A stretch of DNA of 64,000 nt from Osmia lignaria lignaria (taxonomy: Eukaryota; Arthropoda; Insecta; Hymenoptera; Megachilidae), in contig NC_135032.1 of NCBI RefSeq assembly GCF_051020975.1, positions 11,098,001-11,162,000 of the forward strand, given 5' to 3'. The position numbers and the translations under genes were made by a program. Below the pieces are notes generated by a model. The model worked only from the letters and a program-made list of their open reading frames with translations, was not told the origin of the DNA and did no database searches. Shown here one piece after another: positions 25,151 to 38,850 of the stretch (the first letter of the stretch is position 1; the number at the start of each line of letters is the position of its first letter).

Positions 25151-25777
25151 CATTTTACAAATTTTTTAAATTATAATTCCAACATATGACTCTTTTAAAT
25201 TTGGATCGCATTGGATCCAGATTCCATTGTTCAAGGATCAATATAAGTATTCGTGGCAATTTCAAGTATAATGGACCATTCAGCGTTGAATAATAACGTT
25301 TCCAATATTTTTTCACGCTTCGTCTGAAAACAATGACTCACAAGGGGTCCGACTAATTACAACGCGACTCGATTTTAAGACGTTTTTAATTGGACGACAC
25401 TTAGCCGGCTCGGGCACCGTTCAAGTAACTAGAAGCAACGAATAATACCGGGCGAATTGAAGGTAAACGTAGCGTGTTCCGGTTCTCTTCGTATCGGAAG
25501 GGCGTTTTCCTGGGTGCAGCCTGCCGCTAATTGCTCAGCCACCTGCCGTTTATTTAAATTTACTCACGGATCCCGTTTCGCTTTGCTCGTCGACGTAATT
25601 TAAGAATTTGTATCCTGCACACCTGTGAATAGAACAAAGCCTGTCTCCTATGAAACTGAAACAACACTGTCTCTACTGGTTGCATCCCAATGAACTTATT
25701 GTGGAAGATTTAGTTAAATGAAACATACTTTTATCTCCTTCCTGCGTAACATTAACAACTATACCATATTTCTAAAA

Positions 25778-25933
25778 TTAACCCCTCAGGTTGATAATTT
25801 AGCATTGGCAAAATTAATTATTTTAGATTAATTAATAAAATTTCGTAACACAAAAATTTAATTAAAGTATTTTAATTAAATAAATATTAAAAATAAAATA
25901 AGAAATGTCAGAAATAATAACTTGAGGGGTTAA
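25778..25933. mobile_element. TTAA-flanked inverted-repeat element (piggyBac-like MITE)
   Basis: TTAA at 25778-25781 is followed by CCCCTCAGGTTGATAATTT. The right end, read inward on the - strand from TTAA at 25930-25933, is CCCCTCAAGTTATTATTTC. The 148-bp body between the TTAA pair is A/T-rich with no coding capacity. TTAA target duplication plus termini beginning CCC is the signature of the piggyBac superfamily, so a non-autonomous derivative fits. No autonomous partner is seen here. The element at 38851-38958 has similar ends. Confidence 0.75.
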
Positions 25934-25939
25934 TTAAAT

Positions 25940-26690
25940 CGACAAAAATTATCCATGTCGTAGGATAATTTGTTAGACAATGACCTCGTCCGAACCTCCA
26001 TAAATTCTTCAAACTACAACTTTCAATCGAATTCTGTCCGGCAATAAACCGGAGGAAAACGAAAGCAACAATAAACTATAGAGCCTTGCGAAAAGCGACA
26101 GTCGAGAGGACGAAGATTTCCCTGGTTCTGTCAGGAACGCCAGCATTTGGCTGTCCCATAGATATTTCACTTGCCGCTCGATTTCTCGTATATCATCCCC
26201 GTAACACATGGCGCCATACCCAGAAGGGAATTGCTTGAAGCAGAGAGTGTGGTGGCGCGAGACAGGGGTGTGTCTCGTTGAAAAGCAAAGGAACATCCGG
26301 CTGTTGGGCCAGCTTGGATGCTGCCTTAATTTATCATCGTTCCACGGTATGACCCGCGTCTTCTGGAGACGTCTACGCCGGGAGACATCCTCCACCTTCG
26401 GTTCCCCATGAGAATGTCCCTTAATCAGCTCTGATATACCTCTCTCTACCCGGTGAACAGGAGTTCTCTATTGTACCATGGTGAACTGCGTACACTTCCG
26501 GGGAAACTACCATGTCGTTCGGTGGCAATAAAATGGATCGGTAGGCGAGGGTATCGCAAACTGGTGTTAATTAAGTGTTCCGGGCAAATATGGAGTACCC
26601 GCTTCGAGTATTTTGCGAGGGTCGCGTGACCTTCGCCAGGACACTGGAACGCGTGAATCGTTATGTTTGTTTCATGGGGTTGGAGTAAAG
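25940..26690. other. Non-coding stretch, no gene seen
   Basis: A GC-richer patch (26000-26690) is open for 107-128 codons on the - strand in two places and 67 codons on the + strand. None of these frames resembles a known family and no splice signals flank them. Confidence 0.55.
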
Positions 26691-26692
26691 TA

Positions 26693-26717
26693 CAGTAGGC
26701 GCTCGCTAATTTCCTGG
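26693..26717 (+). mobile_element. Solo terminal repeat related to the 58.3 kb element
   Basis: TA followed by CAGTAGGCGCTCGCTAATTT and CCTGG closely matches the left end of the element at 58262 (CAGTAAGCGTTCGATAATTT, CCTG). No partner terminus was found within a few hundred bases, so this is either one end of a larger decayed element or a truncated copy. Confidence 0.55.
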
Positions 26718-27360
26718 TACATAATTCTCCCTTGGGGAACGCCTTGTTTACTCGCAGACGCGTGTGCACTCGAATGAGAAATAAATGAATCGCGATGCTC
26801 GAGAAATCCTCGTTTTTTAGAACGATCTAAATAGAGGGAATTATTAAGCGAATGGTGTATTAACGCGATAGAGGAAAATCAGTGTGGAATATTATTATTT
26901 TTAATATATTTTTCATTTTCACCAGAGGCACCCAAATTATTCGAAAATGTCTGGCGAACTTTTATCACAGACAAATGGGCGCCAACTTTATACGAAGTAC
27001 GCATTGTTACGAGGGTGGCCTCGTTTTCTACGGCTCCAGTTCATCAGGGTGGTCCGCTATAACATTAGCATACAGTATTCACTGTGTCGTTGACTAGCGA
27101 CCGTCACAGTAACTCGACTTTGTCGTCCAAAGGCAAAAGTTACGTCGATAACTTCTATCCGACGTGTAACGAGCCGGGCTCTGAATCCCGAAAAAGGTTC
27201 AGAAGCTTAGTTATCTGCCAACCGGCCAAACGTTTCACAAAGATACCCTTTATGTCGAAACTACCCCTGTCTTTCGTTTTAGTCAAAGGTCTGCATAACT
27301 GTTTTGAAAATTTATCCATTTTTTATCATGTGTTCATTTTGAAGACTCAATGATAATAGC
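26718..27360. other. Non-coding stretch, no gene seen
   Basis: Moderate GC, with short + frames at 26882-27353 of up to 89 codons. None is recognisable. Confidence 0.6.
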
Positions 27361-27370
27361 AAAAATAAAA

Positions 27371-27572
27371 TATTAAATAATAATCTGCTATAATTTTTAA
27401 ACATTCTAATCCTCGCCTAATATTAAAAATAAAAATAATCAAATTTTTATTTTTATTTTTAATATCCCAATTGAAAATTGTGGAAATATTTTATTCTATT
27501 CATTTTTTAAGTTAGGTCATTAATAATTCGGATTAGGATATTTAAGAATTATAGCAGATTATTATTTTATAT
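27371..27572. mobile_element. Long imperfect hairpin, MITE-like
   Basis: The left arm (27371-27414) and right arm (27528-27572) are imperfect inverted copies. Both contain AATAATAATCTGCTATAATT and then a near-match of TTAAA.AT.CTAATCC. A second perfect 17-bp palindrome (ATATTAAAAATAAAAAT, arms 27420-27436 and 27449-27465, 12-nt loop) sits inside. A transcript would fold into a long double-stranded stem. The likely origin is a foldback or MITE-type element. Clear target duplications were not identified, so ends and superfamily are open. Confidence 0.65.
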
Positions 27573-27575
27573 TTT

Positions 27576-30500
27576 ATATTTCATTTTTTATTTTTAAGAA
27601 TACAGACTTATATTATTTGTTGAACATCTACAATGTTAGAAAGCTTAGGGTGAATTGACGTTAATGGTAGTTTCTTTTGACGGATTTTCACGAGACACTG
27701 GCGAAGACGTAGACCGTAACGTTGGAAAATCGTGCGACAAATACGAACGTGTCATGGTAAGCAAAGTTTGAACTTTCCAGCACAGCTGCAACTGACGACT
27801 TATTTGTACTAGCTAGACTGCCTTTGCATCGCGAATAGTTTTACCGAACGGCCACGGTAGGTTATCGAAGTAGCTGAACCAGCAAATATACGGTTAAATT
27901 AACTACACTTTAATTATTCAGCTTATTACCTTTCAGTCCCGTGTCACCAGACTTGGGTACAATTATAAAGTACGTTTTAATAACTTGTTTCGATTCTTTA
28001 TTTAACACGACGATAGTCGAGTGAAATGTCACATATCAAATGTCAAATGCAATTTAATTGTATCCAATTTCCAGACCGAGAAGAAGTGTTAAGTCTGCGT
28101 CAATTCTTAATTAATCTTTTGTTGGTAAGGTTTTATCACTGGTATTCCATCAAAATTTCAATTTAATTTCTTAAAATGTTTCTACGAAATTTCTAACATT
28201 TCTCACATAAGAAAAGTACAGGTCAAGATTCTACTTTAGTATGTACATAGATTAAGTAGAATTATTTTAGTGGAATCAAGTGTCAGATTGAATCCAGATA
28301 TAGCTTAAAAGTGAATTAATTAATATGGTAGAAATGAGTAATTGAAATTGGTTCTACTTTGAAACAGTTATGGAAGTACCATTATACTTCAATTAATCGC
28401 TGATTGCCAGTTTCTGTACTGGAGATTCACCGATTAAGAAGATAACTGCTCCAATATCTAAGAATTCATTGCTGTATCCTGAGATTGGATTTTGACGTTG
28501 ATTACTTACATTGATATATGTAGATTTCTATTCTAATAATTAATTTCCTAAATTGAAAGTAGAGATTATATTATGCTGAAATAAATATTATATTGCAGAA
28601 AATTTAAAAAATCATCATATTTTAATTTATCATTTATTAAATATCACATATTTTGGTGTTTAAATTCCTAAAAATATTTTTCTCTCTTCTAAACCTAAGA
28701 ATTCAAATTTACCAGCTCCTTTGATTCATAAATTTGAATCTTTGCAAATATTGTATTCAAAGTTGCCAAGCCCTTCGTCGGGATTGTATAAAAGTCTGGT
28801 GAAAAGAGGTTGCAGTTGAGTCTGTCGGAAAAAGAAAAGGAAATGTTCCCTTGGTCCAGCTACGTTATTCTTCGTACGTGTTTGAAGTAGATGCCCGTAC
28901 AATGTGTAACGACGTGTTGGAATACACCTTCGGGGGAATTCGATCTAACGATAGGAGAAGGCATTACACGAGATGTTAGCATGAAAAAGACCCGGCTCAT
29001 AACCCGCTACTACCAAGCTGACTAACGGAAGCCACGTTGCCAGGGGCACGAAAGAAGCGAAAGGAAAAATGCCGAAGATATTACGATCTTCTCCATTTTT
29101 ATGCTACATTGTGAGTGTTTTAAATCGTTGAACAAGACTGGGGTTTTATATACTTTTATGGAAATTCGATTTAAAGAAAAGAGGAAATGGTAAAAAGAGG
29201 GGTACCAGGAATTAAAATCAGTAACAAATGATTTATAATTGTGAAGAGATTTATTATTTTCCATAATGCAATATAATCCAATCATTAAAAAAACATTAAT
29301 AATTCTATCAGAAATCAATTAGTGAATAAATTATTATACAATGATTTTAAAAAATCTTGTCAACTTTTATGAGGATTATAAGTAATCCAAATCCAGCATA
29401 ATTATATCGGTGATTAATAAAATACATATAATTGATTTTATCAGCTCGTTTTATCAACATCATCGATTTGCTCTGTAGTTTCTTTACAAGCGTATTCGAT
29501 ACAATTTGTAATCAGTGAATAACAATCGCGTTAGGATATTGAATTGCCCGCTTGCATCGAGGCACATTGTTTCAATTTATTCATTTAAAAATTGATCGAA
29601 TTTCTTTTGATTGCTACAACAAATATTTTTGATTACATTTTCAATAATTCAAATTCAAATTGTTCAATCAAACCATAAATTCCTTGATTTACGTTTAATT
29701 AAAGAATGAAATTTTTCAGAAAATTTCTATCTTTCCATGTTTACCAAATTTTAGGAGAATTTTAATCGCCACATATCCAGGTTATTTTCGCAAGAATTTC
29801 TGAAACTCGCGGTTGTTGACCACCAAAACAGTTCACCGGAATCATTTCCATCGAAATGTTTAGCCATTTTGCAAATGAGAAGGTGGAAAACAAGGTAGTT
29901 GACCAACTTTTCACAAATGATCCTGGTTCGCGTAATGAATTTCATTGTATAGGAAAATATTCATGAATCTCATGAAACTTAAAGAGCGAAACGTCGACCG
30001 GGGCTCGTTTAAACGTTTGTAATGGAAACGCACCCCCCACGTAAGTCTACGATTCAGTCGGAAGCACGGGTTTTGAAACGTATGTAGGTATATGTAACTT
30101 TGACTAGGAGAAACTGCGGGAAGTTAGTTCGAGAAGGGAGGGTGAAAGCAAACAGAAAGCATTTCTGGAGATTAAACACATTTAGCATTAACAGACGTAA
30201 ACTCTGCACACGAATACCGTGTAGTTTTAATTCTAACAACCGAGCGTACCAAGTTACTTGCTTAATCTTACTAATCGCTGTGTTAGTACCTCGTTGCTAT
30301 TCTTGTACCTAGGATCTTACAATTTCAAAACATTGCTGGCGAAAATTCATTGCACATTATTTACATTTATGACAATCTTCCACGTATGCATAAATAAAAA
30401 TGTTGAGCTTGAAATATTAAATGAAAATTTCATTTTGAAGTACTTGCAGACTTAATAATGACTTAAAATATGATTATTTTATAATTTAGACTCCTCCATA

Positions 30501-33500
30501 AGTATTCATAGTGTTAATTAATATTTCTCTTCCAATGTCTTCTATTTTAAGAAAATTATCGATATTCATAATAGAAGAGTAAAAGTCAGCCGATATTTCC
30601 GATACTATGATAATCGACAGATGACATTCCACGCTTCGCTTCTGTCTCGTTCTTGTCTTGTCACTTTGACACGTGTCGCTATTAAAACCTCTGCGATAAT
30701 GAAGGATATCAAAAAGCGTCGTCGCAATTGTCAGCTTGTCACAGACAAAATTGTCATTTCCTTGATTGTCCTTCCTGTGTTACTTGTCACTTAAATTTTT
30801 TTACAGAATTGGAAATTTTTTAGGTCAGATTGAATTAATTTGATAAAATGTGGTATAAATTAATGATGAGAATTGTCTGAGTTCAGTTGATAATTTATCA
30901 ATATCTTATTGATACTTGATATAAATAATTTAGTCAAATTTAATTTTAAACTTTTGAACATATTTTTTTTATTCAGAAATAAATCCTCCTAATAGAAAAG
31001 TTTCTCTATTTCGAGATTGCTTCATGATTAAATTCGAACTTCGTACAAATCAACTTAAAAAAAGACTGATCCGTAACCCGTGTGTGCTCACTGTTTAATT
31101 TAGAAATGCTCCATCGTGGAAGGGCTTAAAAAAACAGTAACAATTTCCTCCGTACTCGTTTCGCCAGGTTCTCGCTAACGTTTCCCAGGGAAATCCGTTC
31201 GAGAGTCGAGGCAAAGCACAGTAAATTGTCAGTGACAAGCGAGCGATCCGGATTAACGTTCTATTGGCAGCGTTTCAATGGTCTTTGCAGGGGTCGTGTA
31301 CGGTCCAGGCGAGTTTCCACGGACTGTTCCTCATTCGGTCGTAAAATGCAGAGCACCGGAGTTACGGAACAAGCTTGGCCAGCACGTGTCTCCTGCTTCG
31401 TTTTGCGGGTCACACGTGTCGCGAAACAGTGATTTCCCAAGTGCCATCACGTTGTCGTTCCATGTCCACCGTGCAATTATGACCATTTCACTCTCCACTA
31501 TTTTTCTTTCATTCCTCATTCTGTATTCTTCAAGTATCATTCAGAAATCACAGTATTTAACTGCAATATAACATATTGCAATACTTTCAAAAATAATTCC
31601 AATTTTTTTATTAACTCTTTGGTGTATGATTTTCTAATTCCCTCTATCTAAATCTCCTTCCAAAAGGGATCTCCAATGGGAAGGTATTCAAATTCATAAT
31701 TAATAATCGTCGAGGGTAGCAATCAAGTGTCATCTGGCTACCGTCGAAAACTTTGCAATTTGGTCAAAATTTTACGCCCGCCCGCTGTCTGTCTATTTAC
31801 CTGCCTTTCCATGCGCCAGCTGCTGCGACAGGTATAACGGGTTTACGTAGCCCGCTTTTCTCCTCCTCCCTTTGCCCTTCTGTCTGCCCTATACCGGCTA
31901 ATACCCGAACGGGAGCTAGCGTGGCAAATTAGAACAGGACACGATCGTCCACGCTGAAACGTTCGGAACTAACCCCTCATTTCCGTAAGCGGATTTTCTG
32001 TTGAGCGTGTGCCAGATACACGGCCGCGTGTTTGGTGAAATACCCGGAAGAGCCTCCAACGATAGACTACGTAGGAGATATTCGTTAGCGAAGGCATCGC
32101 CTGTAAAGAGAGGTATTAAACGCGGTACGGGGTATCAGGTGATCCTAACCGGCCGACTGATTTGTTCGCCGATCGAACCATCAGGTGAATTAGTTCGATG
32201 GGAACGATGCACGTTAACCGTGTTTAATTATTATTCAGGACCTGATTTCCGAGAGAGAAAGGGAACTTTCATGGGGATACTGCGAGCATCGAGCTTGTTC
32301 CTTTATGGATTTTTGATGATCTGTTGAATAAGGGTGGAGATTTTAATTAGGGAAGGATGTTAGGCATGTTTATTTGTGAATTTTGTTTTGTTTTGGAGAT
32401 GGATGGGATTTGACAAGGATGGGGTGGAATTCTCCCCTGAGGGTGTAATTATCGTATAAGAAAATTTGTTAGGGAAACGTTTCGTAATTTTCTTTGTATA
32501 AAACAGAAAATTTTTATCTTCTGTGCCTATTATTTTTGAGAAAATTTTTGCTTGGACGTGATATATAAGATAGCTTTAATGTTTATTGTACTCGAAATGA
32601 ACAGGCACTTGAAATACGTTAATTTATGTGTTAAACATCGGTTTACCTGTATAGTTGTAAATTAACCGAGGATGTGGTTGATTGGGTAATTTGGTGAAGC
32701 CGCAAAATCAATCGAATATTGGTTTACTAATGAACCTGTTTATTGGAAAGCTTCGTACTTCTCTTTGCTTCCAAAATATGTTACTATATTATTTTTCAAA
32801 GTAACTCTAAATTTAAAAACTGTTTAAACTTTTAATTTTTCCAAATTTCCTTTAGTTTAATATTAATTTGGTACTCTATTCTTGTGAAAACTAAAATTAC
32901 TGTATTAAATTATTCCATTAATCTTGGTAAGACATTTTCTCAGTAAGCAGATTCTTCTTCCTGAATAAATAATTGACACCCTACAAAAAGCTTTCTGAAC
33001 CTTTATTCTCTGAATTTTTTAAAATTTTCCTCCTGGCCTTCCTCAAACTGTTATTAATTTAATATTCCACTCTAGATAGAAGAATGAAATTATTTCATTT
33101 ATTTTGTACAAAAATATCTTGCTATTCTCAAATAAATAATTCAGAGACTCTTCAAAAGTTTTTCAACATCCTGATTGCCATGTCATTTAGATGTCCTTCT
33201 GCATTTGTCACTCATTTTATGACAAAAATAATTTTATTCATTCAATAGTAGAAATTTTGCTAAATATTTAAGGGTGCATCCACTGGAAAATATATGGCTC
33301 AGGTTTATTGTAAATAAAATTACGAATTCAGGGTGGCATTCGGTGTTAAAAAACGCCAGATAAATTTTTAATATTTTATCATTCCAATCTTCCCAATTTC
33401 AACAAATTGAAATGAAATTTTAAAAAATTTGTAACAATACAAAATTCTTTTTCCATCGAAATTTGTATCGAAGAGTACTTGATTAAACCTTAGATAAAAG

Positions 33501-34484
33501 CTCTGAATGGGGTAAAGGAAAGCTCCATTCTTTTATCCTGCCACGAGAAATCGACGTCGCCGACAATTGTTTTCGATCGTTCGTGTTCACACGGTCGTTC
33601 GTGACAAATGTTCGTTGAAGAGCCTTCGGTGGCGTTGCACACAAAGAGGACGACGAACACGGTCCTGTGCACCTGCCACGGCAAAGTTGATTTCCATGGA
33701 GGAAATTTCGCGTCACCTTGGTCCTTGGTTCGCGCAGCTTGTCCAAAGTGTCAAAGATATGTCGACTAGGGACCATAGGAAATCGTTGCCGACGAATCGA
33801 TGGAAATTTTTGTGGAATATTTCTCCTCTGATCTTCGATCGGTTCATACATTTATGTATGGAGACACGTGTATTTGTCCTGATCTCCATGATTTTCAGTT
33901 TTTTTCCGTGATTTGTATTCGAAAAATGTCGAATACTAGACGAATGGGTGCAAGAAGTACGAGAATTTAGATACATTTAATATTTTTAATCAATTTTATT
34001 TCATAGAAAAAAAATAGAGATGGTTCTTTATAATTTCATATAAATTTCTAACAATTTATTTTTGTTTATTTATCTTTTATTTATCTAATTAAAAATGTTT
34101 GTATTAAATACTTGGAATTATAGATAAGATTTATTAAAAGTAAAAATATTATTTTAATGATTTCAGTATGATAATTAAAATATTAATTTAATCATAATTA
34201 TACAATTACCCTGTCATAAAATATAAGTGTCTTTAGCTTTATTTTATTAATATTGTTGCTCAGAACCAAAACACCCTAAAACTACTTTAATCATACCTTG
34301 TCTACGAAGGGTGAATATTTCATTTTGAATATAACAATAAAAATACAGGAAAAGTAAATCCATTTACAAATTGCAGGGTAGAACTGCTCATATTTTATTC
34401 GCACTCATACACTGAGTCACCCCCTTAAGTATATGCACCACAAGATTCAGCGGCTGTCGAAAGCAGCCTCCCTACCATTCATAA
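27576..34484. other. Non-coding stretch, no gene seen
   Basis: Long mixed region. GC-richer, CpG-containing patches at 27650-27900, 28780-29050, 29980-30130, 31080-31460, 31750-32300 and 33480-33900 alternate with A/T-rich DNA. The largest frames (108 + codons at 32001-32327; 122 - and 114 + codons overlapping at 33483-33911) are mutually antisense or isolated and not recognisable. A very diverged duplication around AATAAATAATT (about 32964 and 33131) is possible. Confidence 0.55.
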
Positions 34485-34569
34485 ATATTTTTCTTACCCC
34501 TCTTCGCTTCTTCTTGATCCCTCCTTTTTCTCTGTTTTCCTTTCCCTTCATTTCCTTTTATTTCATCCA
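34485..34569 (+). repeat. Polypyrimidine stretch
   Basis: About 85 bases almost entirely C and T on the + strand, built from CTTC, CCCTT and TTTCC runs with few purines. It resembles an extended pyrimidine tract, but no AG-bounded exon follows. Low-complexity DNA is the simplest reading. Confidence 0.6.
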
Positions 34570-34710
34570 GATCGGAGCGTACTCGTTGACATTGCAATAA
34601 GCCAGCTTCAGAAAGGGGGGCTATTTTTGTTTTGCAAAAATAATTCTTTATTTTCACTTTCAGTCCTTTAAATCATTTCGGAATGAAAATAATAGAAAAA
34701 GAATATCAAT

Positions 34711-34910
34711 CATCCCCTATCATACTCAACATTCTAAAGATTCCTCTACCCCTAACTTCAACTACCCCAGTATTTTCAATCACTTAATAATCAAAATCAT
34801 AATGAACAAAAAAAACCATCTCCTATCATACTAAAGATTTTAAAGATTCTTCAATTCCTAACTTCAACTACCCTCGAAATACTCATCAAAATAAAAATCT
34901 CTTCAAGTAC
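34711..34910. repeat. Tandem duplication, period about 106 bp
   Basis: CATCCCCTATCATACT at 34711 recurs as CATCTCCTATCATACT at 34817. Both copies continue with TAAAGATTC.TC and then a shared CCTAACTTCAACTACCC. Divergence is modest, so this is a fairly clear direct duplication of C/T/A-rich, G-poor sequence. Confidence 0.75.
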
Positions 34911-37900
34911 CTAAACGATCCTTTTCCAACCCCATCAATTTGACCTGTCGATGGTCTGAAAAGGTGCAAGGGCACGTTAAACAACTCCATGTCTCTCCAA
35001 GGTCTCCAACCGCGAACTCATCGATTCGTCGAGCGGAAGAAGGGTGGTCAGGGGTTGTAACTCAAAAAGAAAAAAAGAAAAACTGTCGGCTGTCTCGAAG
35101 AGGCAAACCGTCTAGCTCGCGATAGGACACGAGCCACAGAATGGAGAGGGGGAGGGGTTCATGATTCATGGGGGTTGGATGCAGCGTTAAGGGTGGTGCC
35201 TCGAGGGAAAGAGTCGAATGCAAAGCATGAGACGGGTTGAAACCGATTGCCGTTCAAAAGCATTCGTCGTCGCATTCTCTCGATAGGAAGTGGCGCAGCT
35301 TCAACGCGTGCATTCGGTCCGTTGGATTTCACCCCAATGAGCCTTCGAGTGGCAGAGAAGAAAGTGTCGAGGGTGGCTGTCACTTGTAATCGGCCGTGAG
35401 CTCAATACCTACCCCCTACCGATGTTCAACACCCCATGGAATATATTCGTAAACGTTATTTTTCCCCCTTAAGTGGCGCTTCGGACTTTTGCCTCGTCTC
35501 GAGTGCCTTGTATTCCTTTTTCCCAAATCTGTTTCTCAATCGTTCACTTCCTGTCCTGGTTTATTTCATTTTCTTTGACACTGGGGAGTGTTTGCATTGA
35601 AAAGTTAGAGTGGAGTATTTTTTTTCAAATTTTAGAAGAATAGTAAAAATTATGGTGAATTTAATATATTCCAAAATCAAAGTTTAGAATTTTTAAGTGA
35701 CTTAAAAATTAAAGTACTATAATTTTTGGAAAATTCTCATAATAGTTATTATTAAAATTGAAGAGTTTTAGCTATCAAAATCTTTAAATTTTTAATAAAT
35801 TATTCTTCTCTAATAATTCCACAATTCCAAAGAATCTTTCTATAGAAATCTTTTCACCAAAAATTATTTCTCAGTTCAATGAAAGATATCTTATTCTTCA
35901 TTGATTTGTAATGCAAACAATTAACAATTCACGAAACAGTTTTCCCGCTATCGAGAAAGCAAGGAACGAAAAAAAAGGAACGGCTAACGAGTGCTCTTGT
36001 ATGGCTGACTTTTTCCGAGCAGTCACCATTATTCTTTTCACCGATACAAAGGAAACTTCCGGTCGCACAGTGGGTGCCGTATGCTCGGCAGTATTCTCAA
36101 TTCTCGACAACATTCGGGATTTACAATTGCACCACCGAGGCCAATATACAGGTACACGCCTCTGAATTTCGTTTCAAGTGTTTCCAGCGATGGCGAGACA
36201 ATTGAAACAGAGAAATCCTGTTGCCTGGAGAATAAAGTGGCCCTTTTGTTGATCGAGTGACCTGTTTCTTTCAAAAATCTAACCAGTGATTTTTTAAGTA
36301 TAATTAATTGAGCAGGGGTGTAAATAGTGCATTGTGTGAGCATTGGGAAATTGATTTCAAATGAATTTTTTGGAGGTAATTGAAATAAGGAAATTAATGA
36401 TAAATTTATTAGAAATTTGAAATATTATTTTTTAATTAGGTAAAATATTGCTCTTCAAATATATTGTCCACTGTAATACGTTGAAAATCAACACCGGTGT
36501 GACGATTGCGGTAGGATACGAGCCGATTATAACCACGAGCTCGCGCGCAAACAGAATGGCCAACGACGGAATGTTTTAATAGCATTTACAGACGGTCGAA
36601 ATACGCTTGTCAATGTGTACACGGCTCGCGTGCATTCCCGCAAATACGAATTCATCTTATGAGAGGGAAATTCCGCGCGAAAGGCGGCCAGCCGGATGAT
36701 GAATTATGCAGTTCATAGATGTTGGAGCAGACACGTTGATGCTGCTACGTTTCCGGACAACCTTCCGAATGCATTTTCGGGCCTCTAAATGCAGATTTTC
36801 AGCTTAGTTCTCAAAGCTTCGCTCGCGATGAATTGGAATCTCTGCTAAGTGTATATTATTCAAAGATTGAAGACTATCGTCGCACGCGAACGCTGTGAAA
36901 TTGCAAACTGGATTCAATTAAGTGTTCCACTCTGATAGTTAACTATTGTCAACTTGTCTTCTATAGAAACCAGTTGAAGTCCATTCAGGATTTCTGTTAT
37001 ATTAAATTTAATGAAAACAAATAGTTTTCAACAAGAGTTGGTTAGAAATAGGACTCAATTAAAAGTTATTTGTCATTATTCTAATCTAAGTCTTTTGATT
37101 TCTGAATTAAAATATATTTTTTTTTAATTTAAAGTTTCTATGGCCAAAGAAGGATTAGACTATTTTTCAAACAGCAATCATCCAATTACTTTGGTTGTTT
37201 CTCAAATACTAATTCCACAACACTGATTCGCTCTTCTTACAGTTGTGCAACTGTGATTCCTAATTTGAAACTTTACTTTCGACAGATGAATCCTTCCATG
37301 ATGTACGATTACAGTTTTAATAACCATCCAGCCAGATTTTGTATTAGTTTGTCATTTCTCCCAAACTTACAAAATAACAAATGCGAGGAATAATTGAATT
37401 TTCTGTCTATTATGATAGTATCTCTATTACTATTGTAGTATTAATTCTTTTATCTCTGATTACAAATCGTTTTATTTTAATTACGATCGATTCCATAAAT
37501 GTCAAGAAATGTACCACCCTTGAATTTTTCTTAAATTTCAAACCACCCTCTTCATTTTTCAAAATGAAGATTAGACAACTTTAATCGTGTCAGTTGTCCC
37601 GAATATGTTAAGATTTAAATGTTCGCGAGTACCATTCGTCTTGACGCCATTTGTGCATCCCCAGCGCGAAGGTGTTTCCCTTCGTGAAAGGACCAGCGAC
37701 GCGTCCCTAAAGCTCTTCCGGTAACGTTCTGACTGTCTTCGTAGCGAGGAAACCCTCCTCGTTTTCCTCGCGCTTTGCTCGTCGACCTCTTCGTTGTCGT
37801 CGATTCTCTCTGTGTACTTCCCATCCCTGGAGTGCACTCACGCCTACTTAGTAGAACGAAGTTGTCTGTCACGTTAAATCCCTCGGCTCCATGCTGGAGT

Positions 37901-38848
37901 CGAAACCCTGATCCTCAACGTTCCACGTCTTGATCGATCGTAAATAAGTGTGTAGTTTCGTGAAACGCGTTCTCGTTACATGATTACACGGCTGGAAGAA
38001 CGATGCTCGAGAATCGTGTTCGCTACCGTGTTGCGTCGAATTTATTCAAGTGGAAGCCGAGGCATTAACCTCCTGAGAAACGAATTTATTAATGCTGGAA
38101 AACAATGGTGTATTTCAGTTTTATGAACAATATTGAAAAATGTTAGTATATTTTGGGAAAGAAAATAATCATTATTGACTTTTTTCAATAAACCCTTCAC
38201 TGTGCGAATCAGCTTGATTCGAATGACACGCGAGCAAGCAGGAGTTTGAAAATGGTGGCGAGCGTAATGACAGCAAAAACGAGGAACAAATGTCTCCCAG
38301 CGTACCATTTCTTGAACCGAGGATGATCCTAGCTGCCGAGGACAACGCGAACGAGGATATTCTATGGTGGAAAGAGAGTCGCCAGGACGAACGATCCTCT
38401 TCATCAACGGTATTTTTGTCAGACATTTCTCTCCAGCCTCTGGCACGTTCCCTCATGGACTGGAACCGCGGAGAAAGCTCTCGATGGATTTTTCGATAAA
38501 GCTTTGGAAACGACTGGCTTGCTTGCGGAAAAACCGATCGCATAAGAATCGACGACAACACACAGTCCTCGCAACTTCTGTTTATGGTTAGAGCGGTACG
38601 TGTGGCTACACCTTTGCCAAGGGGAATAGCGTTTGCTGGATTACGCGGACGGATTGCCATGGAAATCGACGTTCCAAACGGTATTTTCCGCGCGATACTG
38701 AGAAAGGAACGCGAAGGAAACGCGTGGAAAAACTTTTACATTCTGAATAGAAGACTTGTTCGAATTGTGATTAAGTTTGAAAAAGTTGGGGGTGTATGGG
38801 AAAGAAATTTGCTGATTGATTCATTTTCTCACTGGTGACACAATTAAA
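34911..38848. other. Non-coding stretch, no gene seen
   Basis: GC-richer patches at 34940-35540, 35930-36200, 36480-36830, 37620-38040 and 38190-38800 are split by A/T-rich DNA. The 38190-38660 patch is open for 134 and 162 codons in two - frames and 69-75 codons on the + strand. None resembles a known family, and simultaneous open frames suggest composition rather than coding. Confidence 0.55.
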
Positions 38849-38850
38849 AT

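Noticed and set aside
34252..34265. ATTGTTGCTCAGAA, a partial match to the miR-315 mature sequence as I remember it
   Set aside because: The 3' part and the 5' seed context do not match, and no complementary arm for a hairpin lies nearby.
38172..38660. 162-codon - strand frame overlapping a 134-codon frame
   Set aside because: Several frames open simultaneously on both strands points to composition rather than coding; nothing recognisable.
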